In this document: positions 33,515 through 42,831 of the stretch, one piece after another
Position numbering within the stretch: the stretch's first letter is position 1
Layout of the letters: each line of letters opens with the position of its first letter
Source: Comamonas testosteroni TK102
GTDB lineage: Bacteria > Pseudomonadota > Gammaproteobacteria > Burkholderiales > Burkholderiaceae_C
DNA: 64,000 bases
Direction of reading: 5' to 3'
Assembly (NCBI RefSeq): GCF_000739375.1
Contig: NZ_CP006704.1
Coordinates: 2,728,001-2,792,000, forward strand
Notes under the pieces: generated by a model
Seen by the model: only the letters and a program-made list of their open reading frames with translations
Told to the model about the DNA's origin: nothing
Databases searched by the model: none
Program-made: the position numbers and the translations under genes

Positions 33515-34795
33515 ATGACGCTGAAATGCCTGACCGGCCGGGTTGCGGGCCTGAACATCGCTCTGGCGCTCATGAGCTGGGTGTCGATGGCGCATGCCGA
33601 GACGGCACAGACCCTGCATGAAGCGGTGGTCTGGTCGGCGAGCTATCGCGGCGAGATCGCCGGCAAGGCCGTCAAGCTGGAGCTGTGGCGGCTCGACGGC
33701 GCCGTCGGCGGCAGCTATTGCTACGAGCCCTGCAATCGGCCCGGCGCCACGCTTGATCTGGAGGGTTCTGCAAGCGGACAGCTGACGGAAACGCCCATGA
33801 CGGGTGCAAGCGATCCCAAGCCTTCGGGCCGCTGGTCGCTGGCGGCTTTGCCGGGCATGGCGCCGCCTCGTCTGCAGGGCCGGTGGCAATCCATGGACGG
33901 CAAAAGACGCTGGCCGGTCGATCTGCTGCGCCAGCCCCCGGCTTTTCCCCATGCGCTGCATTACGAGCTGCGCCTGCTGATGAATCAGAAGCTGCGCTCC
34001 CTGGCCGACTGCGGCGAACATATGGACCTCCAGGTTACCGCCATCCAGGTGTACGAGCAGGGACGCCTGAAGCAAAGCCTGCCGACCGCCGCCGCAGGCA
34101 GCTGCTGGCTGGTGCAGCCAAGCTGGGTGGATGCGAATTTTGACGGCTGGCCGGATCTGACCCAGGCGCTGGTTCTGCCTGCGGGGCCGAATATTCCGCA
34201 CCGCACCTGGCTTTACGACCCGGCCACACGGAAGCTGGTGCTGGGGCCACAATCCCTGCAGGACATCAGCTCGCCCGCTTTCGATGGCAAGGCCAGGCGC
34301 ATCTACAGCGAATGGCGTGCCAGCTGCTGCAGCCATGGCGTGGACATCTACGCCTGGAAGCCCGCAGGGCCTGAGCTGGTCGAGCAGGCCGAAAGCCATA
34401 TGCTGCCGGTGCGCAAGGGCGGCAAGCTCATGGCCTGCTATCAGGTGCCGGGCTATGCGCAAGGCCATGTGCGCTGGCCCAGCGGCCTGTACCAGCGCGG
34501 CAGCGACCTGAGCCTGGCGCAGGAGCCTACTGCCGACTGGTGCGATGCCGATCCTGCCGCCACCATGGGCCAGAACCAGGTACAGGTGCTGGCCGAGCCC
34601 AGAGCCGGACAGCCCCCCCAGGTTGTCAGGAGCTATGGCGCAAGCTACCGCAAGGTCGATACGCCCCAAGGTGCCCGTTACTGCCCCGATATCGCGGTTT
34701 TCGATGCCGACGCCCGCAAGGTGGTGCGCGTGCTGATGAGCGAGAGCGCCGAGCAGGACTGCGAGACGGAAAAGCCCGTCGGCACTCAGCCCTGA
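33515..34795 (+). CDS. Secreted protein with XAC2610-like/FG-GAP-like region, function unknown
   Basis: 426 residues. Signal peptide (about 1-28, cleavage after AHA). The middle contains VDANFDGWPDL with LYDPATRKLV further on, the pattern of XAC2610-type and FG-GAP-related calcium-binding repeats. Several Cys pairs suggest disulfide bonds in the periplasm. A GGAAG ribosome site precedes the ATG at 33515. I do not recognise a specific function. Its neighbours are a divergent MFS gene and a downstream siderophore receptor with its own Fur box, so it is probably transcribed alone. Confidence 0.65.
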   Translation: MTLKCLTGRVAGLNIALALMSWVSMAHAETAQTLHEAVVWSASYRGEIAGKAVKLELWRLDGAVGGSYCYEPCNRPGATLDLEGSASGQLTETPMTGASDPKPSGRWSLAALPGMAPPRLQGRWQSMDGKRRWPVDLLRQPPAFPHALHYELRLLMNQKLRSLADCGEHMDLQVTAIQVYEQGRLKQSLPTAAAGSCWLVQPSWVDANFDGWPDLTQALVLPAGPNIPHRTWLYDPATRKLVLGPQSLQDISSPAFDGKARRIYSEWRASCCSHGVDIYAWKPAGPELVEQAESHMLPVRKGGKLMACYQVPGYAQGHVRWPSGLYQRGSDLSLAQEPTADWCDADPAATMGQNQVQVLAEPRAGQPPQVVRSYGASYRKVDTPQGARYCPDIAVFDADARKVVRVLMSESAEQDCETEKPVGTQP

Positions 34796-34872
34796 AAACG
34801 AGTTACCGCTATGCATGGAAATCGCTTGCTGCTATCGTTTTGAGAAGGTTTGCGTGTTATACAATTTAACCA

Positions 34873-34891
34873 ATTGAGATTCATTCTCAAC
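34873..34891. promoter_or_regulatory. Fur box upstream of the siderophore receptor
   Basis: The 19-bp site from 34873 contains the palindrome TTGAGA-TTCAT-TCTCAA and matches the Comamonadaceae-style Fur consensus (AATGAGAATCATTCTCATT) at about 15 of 19 positions by eye. It lies about 60 bp upstream of the receptor start next to a TATACAAT -10-like element, so the receptor and esterase are probably iron-repressed. Confidence 0.75.
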
Positions 34892-34949
34892 AAGCCTTAG
34901 CCACGCACTTCGTTCTAGCCATAGGAGATCGATTCATAACGAGGTCTAC

Positions 34950-37182
34950 ATGGCAATCCCGGTTCGTGGCGGCGCAGGCAAGGCGCCGTCGGCTTCAGCG
35001 CTCGCATCCACGCAGGTCGTTCCATTCGCGCATTGGCTGTCTTGTGCGGCTTGCCGCAGCCCGCGCTCTGCCGTGGGGCTGGCGGTACTGCTGGCGCTGA
35101 GTGCCGCATCCCAGGCACAGACGCCGCCCCCGGACAGTGCAGCCGCAGGAAAAACGCCTGAGCGAAGTCACGGTTTCCGACAGGCAGGACAGCGTGGGTC
35201 TGCCTGCGCTTGCCCCTGGCGCCCAGGTCGCCAAAGGGGCGGCGCTGGGGCTGCTGGGCAATGTGGATGTGATGGATGCTGCTTTCAACATCACGGCCTA
35301 CTCCGAAGAGCTGATCCGCGACCAGAATGCGGCCACGGTAGCTGCCGTGCTGGAAAACGACTCCTCGGTGCGCTTCACCACCAATACCGGCCATGTCAAT
35401 GAGAACTATGTGATCCGCGGCTTCGACGTCAACGCCAGCGAAGTGGCTTTCAACGGCCTGTACGGCCTGGCTCCCGACAGCCATGTGCCGACCGAGATGA
35501 TCGAGCGCGTGGAACTGCTCAAGGGCCCGGGAGCGCTGCTCGGCGGCATGGCTCCCAATGGAGCGGTGGGCGGCGTGGTGAATGTGATCAGCAAGAAGCC
35601 GCTGGCCGGGGATCTGACGCGGCTGACCACGACCTTCACCTCGGGTTCGCAGTTGCAGGAGCATGTGGATGTGTCGCGGCGCTTCGGCCCCGAGCGCCGT
35701 CTGGGAATACGCGTGAACGGCGCGCTGTCCAGCGGGGAAACCGAGGTCGACGATCAGAAGCGCCGCCGCCGCCTGGGTGCCGTGGCGCTGGACTATCAGG
35801 GTGATCGCTTCACGCTGGGGCTTGATGCCTATCATTACAAGGTGAACCTGGACAACGGCAGTCCGGTGATGGTGAGCTTTGGCAAGATGAAGAATCTGAT
35901 TGCGGCGCCGGATGCCAGCAACAATCTGTTCCGCGGCGTCAACACCGAAGTGGAGAACAAGTCCGTGGCGCTGCGCGGCAGCTTCGAGCTCAGCGACCGC
36001 TGGCAGCTCTACGGCAGCCTGGGCAAGGCCTGGCATGACTATGCAGGTCAGCCCACGGGCACGCGCGTGGTGCTCAATGCCGTGGGCGACGGCTCCGCCG
36101 TGGGCCAGACCTATAACCTGCAGGGCTATACCAACAGCACGGCGCTGGACGCGGGTTTGCGCGGCCGCTTCAAGACCGGCGATGTGGGCCACCAGTTGGT
36201 GTTCTCGTTCAACGAGCTGCAGCAGCAGAGCGGGCGCGCGTTGCCCATTGTGGTCAGCAGCAGCTACACCACCAATATCTACGATCCGGTGCTGCCGGTT
36301 CTGGCCGGACCGCGCAATGCCGTGCGCCAGGAAAACGACAATGTGATTCGCAGCCTTGCCGTGGCCGATACCCTGAGCCTGCTGCAGGACAGGCTGCAGC
36401 TGACACTGGGCGCGCGCCACCAGCGCGTGAACCAGAAGATGAAGGGCTACGACGAGAGCGCCGTCACCCCCATGCTGGGCCTGGTGGCCAAGCCCTGGGG
36501 TGAGGATCTGTCCTTTTACGCCAACTACATCGAAGGGCTGAGTCCGGGCCTTGAGGTCGGCTCCACCTACGCCAATGCAGGCGAGACATTCGCGCCCTAC
36601 AAATCCAAGCAGATGGAGGCGGGCGTGAAGTGGCGCCGCGCAGGCTGGACGAATACGCTGTCGCTGTTCCAGATCGAGAAGCCTTCGACCACCATCGATA
36701 CCGCTGCCAATACCCTCAAGCTCAACGGCGAGCAGCGCAATCGCGGTGTGGAGTGGAATACCTTTGGTGCTCTGAGCTCCAGCCTGCGCGTGCTGGGCGG
36801 CATCACCTACCTGCAGCCCAAGCTGACCAGCACCCAGGGCGGCTCCAACGACGGCCATGACGCATTCGGAGCAGCACGCTGGGCCGCCAATCTCGCAGCA
36901 GACTGGGATGTTCCGGCTGTGGCCGGTCTGGCGCTGAACGCACGCCTGGTGCATACGGGCAAGCAGTGGGTCAACTCGGCCAACACCTTGCGTGCCCCGA
37001 GCTGGACGCGCTTTGATGTCGGCGCGCGCTACACCACGCGCATTGCCGACAGGAAAGTGGTCTTGCGCGGTACGGTGGACAACGTCTTCGGCCGCAATTA
37101 CTGGGCCGGCGCCTTTGCCGACAACTTCCTGACCGTGGGCGCACCGCGCACCGTGCGCATCAGCGCGGCCGTGGATTTCTGA
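34950..37182 (+). pseudogene. TonB-dependent siderophore receptor with a +1 frameshift after the signal peptide
   Basis: The start at 34950 has GAGG six bases upstream and encodes a signal peptide (hydrophobic core LAVLLALSAASQAQ). The receptor body (LSEVTVSDRQD..., plug domain with ENYVIRGFDV, barrel to the terminal VDF) is in another frame from about 35155 to 37182. The total length, 2233 bp, is one base over a multiple of three. The shift falls between 35127 and 35154, which contains a run of five C (35127-35131) and a run of five A (35150-35154); loss of one base from either would restore a receptor of about 743 residues. Fur box upstream and a siderophore esterase downstream point to a catecholate-type siderophore. 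Confidence 0.88.
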
Positions 37183-37198
37183 GGCGGAGTAAACATCA

Positions 37199-39052
37199 AT
37201 GCATGAAGATCATCAAGCGTTGTCTTTGCCGGTGATGCGCCACAGGTCATCGGGCAAGGGACTGCGCTCCTTGCTTGTTCCAAGTCTGCTGGCGGCGGCC
37301 AGCGTCGGCATCGCCAACCCGGCCGGTGCGGCCAGACCTTTGCCTGCCGACACCGCTCGGAGCGCGGCCAAGGCGGCCTCGTCGCTTGTGCTGCGCGAGC
37401 CGCTCTCAGGTCGGCTGTCACCGGGACAGGTGCTGAGCCTGCAGCTGGAGGCTCCGGCCGGTGCCGTGGTGCGCGGCAATCTGCAGGCGCTGGGCGTGGT
37501 GCTTGATGTGCAGACACCTGACGGGCGCCATCTGCGGCGGCTGAGTCAGGGCGAAGGCGTCGATCACGCGTTTACCTGGCTTAGCCGGGGCACGGCAAAG
37601 GAGCGTCTGGTGCTGCGTACAGAGAACGTCCAGCCTTATGCATCGACAGCAGGCGGCATGCCGGTGGTGCAGGGCGGGCACAGCGATGCACCGACCCATG
37701 CCGCGCCCAGTCCTGGCGCCTACGAGCTGACGATCACCCAGGTGCTGGCACCGTTGGCGGCAGGCCATGTGCCTGCGGCAGAGATCGAACCCGAGCCGCT
37801 GCGCAGCCCCAGGCTCAAGGCCTTGCAGGCAAGGCTCGCGCAGGGCGGCGACAGCCGCGGCTTCTGGCAGGAAATGGAGCGCCAGGGAACGCCGCTGATC
37901 GAGCCCTGGGATGCCGGGCATCAGCTGGTGAGTTTCGTCTGGCGCGGCGCTGGGCAGTCCGTGCGGCTGTTCGGCAGTCCCTCGGGCAATCATGAGCCGC
38001 TGCAGCGCCTCGGAAGCAGCGATGTCTGGTGGGCCAGTTTCGTCATGCCCAGGGATGCGCGTCTCAGCTATGGTTTTGCGCCCGATGTGCCTGCGGTCTC
38101 TGCCGATGCCATGATTCAGCGCCGTGCCATTCTGTCCACCTTGCAGCGCGATCCGCTCAATCGCCAGAGCTGGGGGCGGTCTGCGGATCTGCAGGCGGTG
38201 CAGGATCGCTTCGACGGTCGCTCCGCGCTGACACTGTCCAAGGCACCGCCCCAGCCCTGGAGCCAGCCCCGTGCCGGCGTGGCTGCCGGCCAGTTGCAGC
38301 GTCACTGGCTGGACAGCCAGGCGCTGGGCAACGGGCGCGATATCTGGATCTACAAGCCGCAGGGCTGGCAGCAGTCCGATGCGGCTCAGCGTTCCCTGCT
38401 GGTGCTGTTCGACGCACAGGCCTATCTGCGCCAGGTTCCCACGCCCGCCATCATCGACAACCTGATGGCAGACGGCCTTGTGCCTGCAACGGCCGTCGTG
38501 CTGGTGGCCAATGGCGCAGACAACGCACGCAGCCGCGAGCTGCCGCCCAATCCGGGGTTTGCCGACTTCATGGGCAGGCAGCTCATGCCCTGGCTCAAGG
38601 CACAGGGCATAGCGGCAGCTGCCGAGCGCACGGTGATTGCCGGATCGAGCTTTGGCGGCCTGGCCTCAAGCTATGTGGCACTGCGCCATCCGCAGTGGTT
38701 TGGCAATGTGCTCAGTCTTTCGGGCTCCTACTGGTGGGCTCCCAGGGGCGAGTCGCCCAACTGGCTGGCGCGTCAGTATCAGCAATCGCCGCAGCTGCCG
38801 ATACGCTTTTACCTGGATGCCGGGATCTACGAGGGGGCTCGTGGCGGGCAGGCAGGCATACGCGAGACCAGCCAGGAGCTGGGCGATGTGCTGCGTGCCA
38901 AGGGCAACAAGGTCGTGCAGCGTGAGCACAGCACCGGTCATGACTATGTGCACTGGCAGGGGTCGCTGGCCTGCGGGCTGCTGGCGCTGACGGGACGTGA
39001 GCCATCGAGCGAGAGGCTCAAGCAGCAGGTCGCACAGTCCTGCGGGCTCTGA
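37199..39052 (+). CDS. Siderophore (enterochelin-type) esterase, exported
   Basis: 617 residues. N-terminal signal-like segment (about 24-45, ending NPAGAA), a beta-rich region, an enterochelin-esterase N-terminal domain (about 230-300, WRGAGQSVRLFGSPSGNHEPLQRL) and a C-terminal alpha/beta hydrolase (about 365-600). Visible triad parts: nucleophile in GSSFGG and the His in TGHDYVHW. Fes/IroE-type enzymes hydrolyse the trilactone of ferric catecholate siderophores. GGAG precedes the ATG; 16 bp separate it from the receptor, so they form an operon. A signal peptide suggests a periplasmic enzyme, as in IroE rather than cytosolic Fes. Confidence 0.85.
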   Translation: MHEDHQALSLPVMRHRSSGKGLRSLLVPSLLAAASVGIANPAGAARPLPADTARSAAKAASSLVLREPLSGRLSPGQVLSLQLEAPAGAVVRGNLQALGVVLDVQTPDGRHLRRLSQGEGVDHAFTWLSRGTAKERLVLRTENVQPYASTAGGMPVVQGGHSDAPTHAAPSPGAYELTITQVLAPLAAGHVPAAEIEPEPLRSPRLKALQARLAQGGDSRGFWQEMERQGTPLIEPWDAGHQLVSFVWRGAGQSVRLFGSPSGNHEPLQRLGSSDVWWASFVMPRDARLSYGFAPDVPAVSADAMIQRRAILSTLQRDPLNRQSWGRSADLQAVQDRFDGRSALTLSKAPPQPWSQPRAGVAAGQLQRHWLDSQALGNGRDIWIYKPQGWQQSDAAQRSLLVLFDAQAYLRQVPTPAIIDNLMADGLVPATAVVLVANGADNARSRELPPNPGFADFMGRQLMPWLKAQGIAAAAERTVIAGSSFGGLASSYVALRHPQWFGNVLSLSGSYWWAPRGESPNWLARQYQQSPQLPIRFYLDAGIYEGARGGQAGIRETSQELGDVLRAKGNKVVQREHSTGHDYVHWQGSLACGLLALTGREPSSERLKQQVAQSCGL

Positions 39053-39066
39053 GTCCGGGAGGTACG

Positions 39067-39095
39067 AAAAAAAGGGGCCCGAGGCCCCTTTTTAT
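39067..39095. terminator. Bidirectional terminator between the esterase gene and the zinc-ribbon operon
   Basis: GGGGCC (39074-39079), loop CGA, GGCCCC (39083-39088), flanked by A7 on the left and T5 on the right, so it works as an intrinsic terminator in both directions. Convergent genes on either side. Confidence 0.85.
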
Positions 39096-39144
39096 TGGCC
39101 CGCAGCACCTGCTTGTGAAGCGCTGCGGGCTTTCATGCAAGCTG

Positions 39145-40809
39145 CTACTTGAGCTTGTTGCCGCATTCGCCGCAGAACAGGTCATTCGCTGCCACGGGGG
39201 CGCTGCAGGCGGGGCAGCTCGGCGCTGCCTGTGTCTGGCGGGCTTTTTCAGCGGCTTGTGCTTCGGCGCGGACCCGGGCCGCTTCGCGTTCGGCTGCCTG
39301 CTGCTCGGCTTGTGCCCTCAGACGCTGGGCCTCGGCTTGCTGACGTGCTTCTTCGGCAGACTGGGCTGCGGCGCGTTCTTCTGCGGCCTGGGCTTCGGCA
39401 CGCTGGCGTGCGGCCAGTTCGGCAGCCGCACGTTCGTGTGCCGCACGTTCGTGTGCCGCACGCTCTCGGGCAGCCTGCTCGGCGGCCTCGGCTTCGGCCT
39501 TCAGACGGGCTGCCTCGGCCTCGGCGCGCAGGCGTGCCGCTTCGGCTTCGCTGCGCTGGCGGGCGGCAGCTTCTTCAGCGTCTTGACGAGCCTTGTCTGC
39601 AGCGTCGGCGGCAGCACGCTCACGTGCCTGCTGTTCGGCAAAAGCCTGTTCGGTGGATGCGGCTGCGGCGGCAGTCAGGCCTGCGGCGGCGGCTGCGGCG
39701 GCGGCATTGCCGTCGGTGCCGGGCGGGATGTCGGTGGCGGCGGGCTTGGCTGTGGCTTCCTGCAGGCGCTCGCTGGCAGCCTGCTTGGCACGCTCGGCGG
39801 CGGCCATGGTGCGTTCTGCGGCAGCCATGGTCTGGGCCTTGGCTTCTTCGGCCTTTTTGCGCACATCGCCAATCAGGCTGTCCAGTGCGCCCTCGGCTTC
39901 GGCAGGGTCCACGCTTTCACGGGCCTGCAGATAGATCAGGTTCATGCCCATGATGGCGACCTGGGCCAGCAGGGCTCCCACCACGCAATAGAGAACGCCC
40001 AGGCCGGCGATGAGGCCGGTGCTGCCGCCACCCATCATGCCCATGGGATTGAAGCCACCGCCGTAACCACGGCCGTAGCCGCCGCCCATGAACATGCCGG
40101 CCATGGAGCCGGCATCTCCGGTAATGCTCATGGCCATCCCGGTCAGGGAGACGGTGGCGGGAACCAGTCCGGCAAAAAGCATGAAGCAGACCAGGCCCAG
40201 AATGACGTAGAGCACGACTTCCATCAGCACCACTTCGACCAGTCGCTTGCGTGCAATGCTCAGCACATTGGCCAGCGCAGCCTTGACGGACAGGCCGCTC
40301 CAAAGCGCTGGGCCCATCAAGGGGCCGACGACCCAGATCATGGCGATCAGCAAGGCGGCGGCGACCAGCACCAGAATCGGGTGGGCCACAAAGGCCAGAA
40401 TGCTGCCGAGCACGGGAATCTTGCAGATGAAGTAGATGACGGCAGCCAGCAGGTAGTAGGCCAGTGTGGCAAGCAATACCGCCAGACCGACCAGCAGGAA
40501 CTTGGGCAGGCACAGCAGGCCGGCCGATGCTGCCGCCGAGAAGGAGCGCACGGGCTCGTTCCTGGCCTTGTCCATGAGCATGATGCCGACGCCCGAAGAG
40601 CCGGCCAGCAGCGCGATGACCGACGCCAGCATGAAGATCAGGTACATGAAGAAGCCGGCGTTGACCAGCATCCATGCCGCGCCTGCGATCAGTGCGCCGG
40701 TGACCAGCAGCGTCAGAAAGCTCAGCAGCAGCGGTCGCCACTGAGTCAGCCCTTCGGCGGCTCGGGCAAGGGTGGCAAAACGTATTTCTCCCAGGGGTTG
40801 CTCTCTCAT
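39145..40809 (-). CDS. Polytopic membrane protein with long coiled coil and C-terminal zinc ribbon, unknown function
   Basis: 554 residues. First about 300 residues hold six to seven membrane helices, with a Gly/Met-rich loop (GGGYGRGYGGG) around 245-270. Then a long Ala/Glu/Arg-rich coiled coil (about 315-525) with short repeats such as RAAHERAAHERAA, and last a zinc ribbon CPAC...CGEC (about 530-552). AGGA upstream of the ATG. It is the third gene of a leftward operon with a lipoprotein and a second double zinc-ribbon protein. I do not recognise a characterised family; the coiled coil may bind a partner at the membrane. Confidence 0.8.
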   Translation of the reverse strand: MREQPLGEIRFATLARAAEGLTQWRPLLLSFLTLLVTGALIAGAAWMLVNAGFFMYLIFMLASVIALLAGSSGVGIMLMDKARNEPVRSFSAAASAGLLCLPKFLLVGLAVLLATLAYYLLAAVIYFICKIPVLGSILAFVAHPILVLVAAALLIAMIWVVGPLMGPALWSGLSVKAALANVLSIARKRLVEVVLMEVVLYVILGLVCFMLFAGLVPATVSLTGMAMSITGDAGSMAGMFMGGGYGRGYGGGFNPMGMMGGGSTGLIAGLGVLYCVVGALLAQVAIMGMNLIYLQARESVDPAEAEGALDSLIGDVRKKAEEAKAQTMAAAERTMAAAERAKQAASERLQEATAKPAATDIPPGTDGNAAAAAAAAGLTAAAAASTEQAFAEQQARERAAADAADKARQDAEEAAARQRSEAEAARLRAEAEAARLKAEAEAAEQAARERAAHERAAHERAAAELAARQRAEAQAAEERAAAQSAEEARQQAEAQRLRAQAEQQAAEREAARVRAEAQAAEKARQTQAAPSCPACSAPVAANDLFCGECGNKLK

Positions 40810-40874
40810 TTTTCGTCCTGTCTTGTGGTTGAGGCTGGCTGGTCTGGCACGGTGAGTCGCTGGCTGGCCGGGTG

Positions 40875-41531
40875 TCAAAGCTTGCCGCGGATTTCGCCGG
40901 CTTCTATGGTGTAGCGCTCAACGCCGGCGGGCAGACCAGTGTCGATCTTCTTGATGACAGTGACGGGTTTACCGCCCTTGGACTGGGTGGTGCCTGTGGC
41001 GGTATTCACGCGCCCGGCCTTGACATCCTCGTCCGACTGATCGACCACGATGCTGGAGGAGCCCCGGTTGTCGGCCAGTTCATTGGCCAGCTCCTTGAGC
41101 ACGTTCATGGCCTGGGTATATTCCTTGCGACCCTTGGCGGCCAGCGGCATCTCCACGGTCAGGGCGGAGAAGCTGCGCATCTGGTGTGCCTGTCCCGACT
41201 GCCCGTCGGCGATGCTGACGGTCCTGGTCTGCACCGGACCGGCTACGGCGCGTTGCTTGGGCGGCAGCTTCTGCATGGCCTGCACGGCCTGGGCCTGCAT
41301 GCTCTGTGCCTGCTGGGTCTCCTGATCCAGAGCGGCTTGCAGACGCGCAAAGCGCTCGCTCTGTCCGCCCGAAACAGCGGGCGCGCTGCCGCCTGGGCCG
41401 CAGCTGGGGTCTGCGGAATTGGTGACGCGCGAGAGCATGCAGCTCAGCGACGTGGAGGCATCTTGCAAGGTGGCGCAGCCGCCGAGCAGGGTGGCGGCGC
41501 AGGCGAGCACAGTGAGTTTGAGTTTTTTCAT
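40875..41531 (-). CDS. Lipoprotein of an uncharacterised three-gene operon
   Basis: 218 residues. Type II signal with lipobox LLGGC (Cys about residue 19). The mature part has a Gln/Ala-rich helical stretch (about 55-95) and a C-terminal alpha/beta-looking domain with a VEMPLAAKGRKEY segment and VTVIKKIDTGLPAGVERYTIE. No known family recognised. The ATG at 41531 is six bases after the upstream stop; a TTG at 41540 would overlap it. Coupled to the zinc-ribbon gene before it. Confidence 0.75.
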   Translation of the reverse strand: MKKLKLTVLACAATLLGGCATLQDASTSLSCMLSRVTNSADPSCGPGGSAPAVSGGQSERFARLQAALDQETQQAQSMQAQAVQAMQKLPPKQRAVAGPVQTRTVSIADGQSGQAHQMRSFSALTVEMPLAAKGRKEYTQAMNVLKELANELADNRGSSSIVVDQSDEDVKAGRVNTATGTTQSKGGKPVTVIKKIDTGLPAGVERYTIEAGEIRGKL

Positions 41532-41536
41532 GGCTT

Positions 41537-42349
41537 TCAATCCAGCAGGTCATCCAGCGATGGTGCGCTGCTCTTCTTGACTGGAGGTGTTCTTGCAGGG
41601 GCCTGCACGGGCGGTTTGCCGGATGCCGGGGCAGCGGGCAGCTGCGGGCTGGCCGCTGGCGCGGGTGCCGCGCTGACGGTGTCTGGGGTCGCCGCCACGG
41701 GGGCGACTGTCGTGCTGGGCACATTGTCCACGGCAGCCGGGGCACTTTCGGCAGGCGTTGCCTGCGCGGCCGTATTGCCGCCCAGCGGGCCGACCAGGGC
41801 ATCGGCCTTGGCCTTGTCCTCGGCCGAAATCGCATCCTTGCCGGCCTGGGTCGCACCGGATGCGCTATTGGCGCTACTGCCCGTGCCGGTCAGGCCCTTC
41901 ATATTGCTGGCCATCATCACACCGCCCGCAATGGCGGCGATCAGCAGCGCCAGCGCTGCCCATTTGATCCAGGCATTGCTGCCGCGCACCGGCTCTTGAG
42001 GAAAGGCCGGCGGACGGTGGTCGCGCGGCGCAAGCTTGGCTGCAGGCTCGGGCAACGGCGGCAGGTCCATGGGCTCGATCAGGGGCGGAGCCAGACCGGC
42101 TCCGCCGATGGCCTGCGCAGCGCCCGAAGGCCTCTGAGGCGCGGCCGCCAGCACACCGGTGTCGGCGCGGCTCCCGAAAACCATGCCGCAGCGCGTGCAG
42201 AAACGGGCGTCGGGCTTGCAGACAGCCTGGCATTGGCTGCAGATTTTTTCAACCGCAGTGATGGCCGCTTCCGGAGCTTGGCGGGTGCCGCAGTTCTTGC
42301 AGAACTTGGCATTCGGAGAGAGCGGATTGCCGCATTGGGAACAATTCAT
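41537..42349 (-). CDS. Double zinc-ribbon protein with one membrane helix, unknown function
   Basis: 270 residues. Two N-terminal zinc ribbons: CSQCG...CKNCG (about 3-24) and CSQC...CTRCG (about 37-57). A Pro-rich linker, one membrane helix (about 128-148), then a low-complexity Ala/Pro/Ser tail and an acidic end (SLDDLLD). The zinc ribbons would be cytosolic and the tail periplasmic. First gene of the operon. The second gene product is a lipoprotein and the third another membrane protein with a zinc ribbon, so the set may form one envelope complex. Confidence 0.75.
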   Translation of the reverse strand: MNCSQCGNPLSPNAKFCKNCGTRQAPEAAITAVEKICSQCQAVCKPDARFCTRCGMVFGSRADTGVLAAAPQRPSGAAQAIGGAGLAPPLIEPMDLPPLPEPAAKLAPRDHRPPAFPQEPVRGSNAWIKWAALALLIAAIAGGVMMASNMKGLTGTGSSANSASGATQAGKDAISAEDKAKADALVGPLGGNTAAQATPAESAPAAVDNVPSTTVAPVAATPDTVSAAPAPAASPQLPAAPASGKPPVQAPARTPPVKKSSAPSLDDLLD

Positions 42350-42831
42350 GGTCTGCAATCGAGAAAAGAGTCCGCAGCAATGGCCGCTCGGCGGCATTGC
42401 GGCGTTGGCAATGCCCGGAATATGGGCCGGTTTCTGCGCAGGGGCCTGAACCGGTACGGACTCTGAAAAATGATTTGTATCTTAGCGGCGCATTGGCCCC
42501 GGCCTGCGGTATCGCTTTGTGGGAATGTAAGCAGGCGAGCTTTTGACAGCTTTTTGTCAGGCAGGGCCGCGAATGAATCTGTTGGTGTGTAATGGAGTCA
42601 CAGGCGCAGTTTCAAGGTTTTCAGGCCTTAAGTGACTGATTCGAAAAGAAGGATCGTAAATCCGCTGCTAAACCCGCTGCTTTATGGCGGCCGGAACTGT
42701 CGGGAAAATCCCGGGCTTTGAAATCTGTTTGATTTTTGCAAATGCCTCAGATGGTTGAGATGGTTTTGCGCTGCAGGAATTTCAAGGAAATACAGGCCCC
42801 GCACAACTGCGGGAGTTCTCAAGGCCGGTAA
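42350..42831. other. Intergenic region before the zinc-ribbon operon
   Basis: 482 bases without a plausible gene. It should carry the zinc-ribbon operon promoter at the left. At the right, CCCGCACAACTGCGGG (about 42797-42812) is a hairpin downstream of the convergent-side metallophosphoesterase gene on the minus strand, a possible weak terminator. Nothing else recognised. Confidence 0.5.

Noticed and set aside
34915..36954. Long minus-strand open frame over the TonB receptor
   Set aside because: Antisense shadow of the receptor barrel; no ribosome site or recognisable domain.
39420..39470. Short tandem repeats resembling a small repeat array
   Set aside because: They encode the RAAHERAAHERAA heptad-like repeats of the coiled coil; there are no spacers, so it is not a CRISPR.
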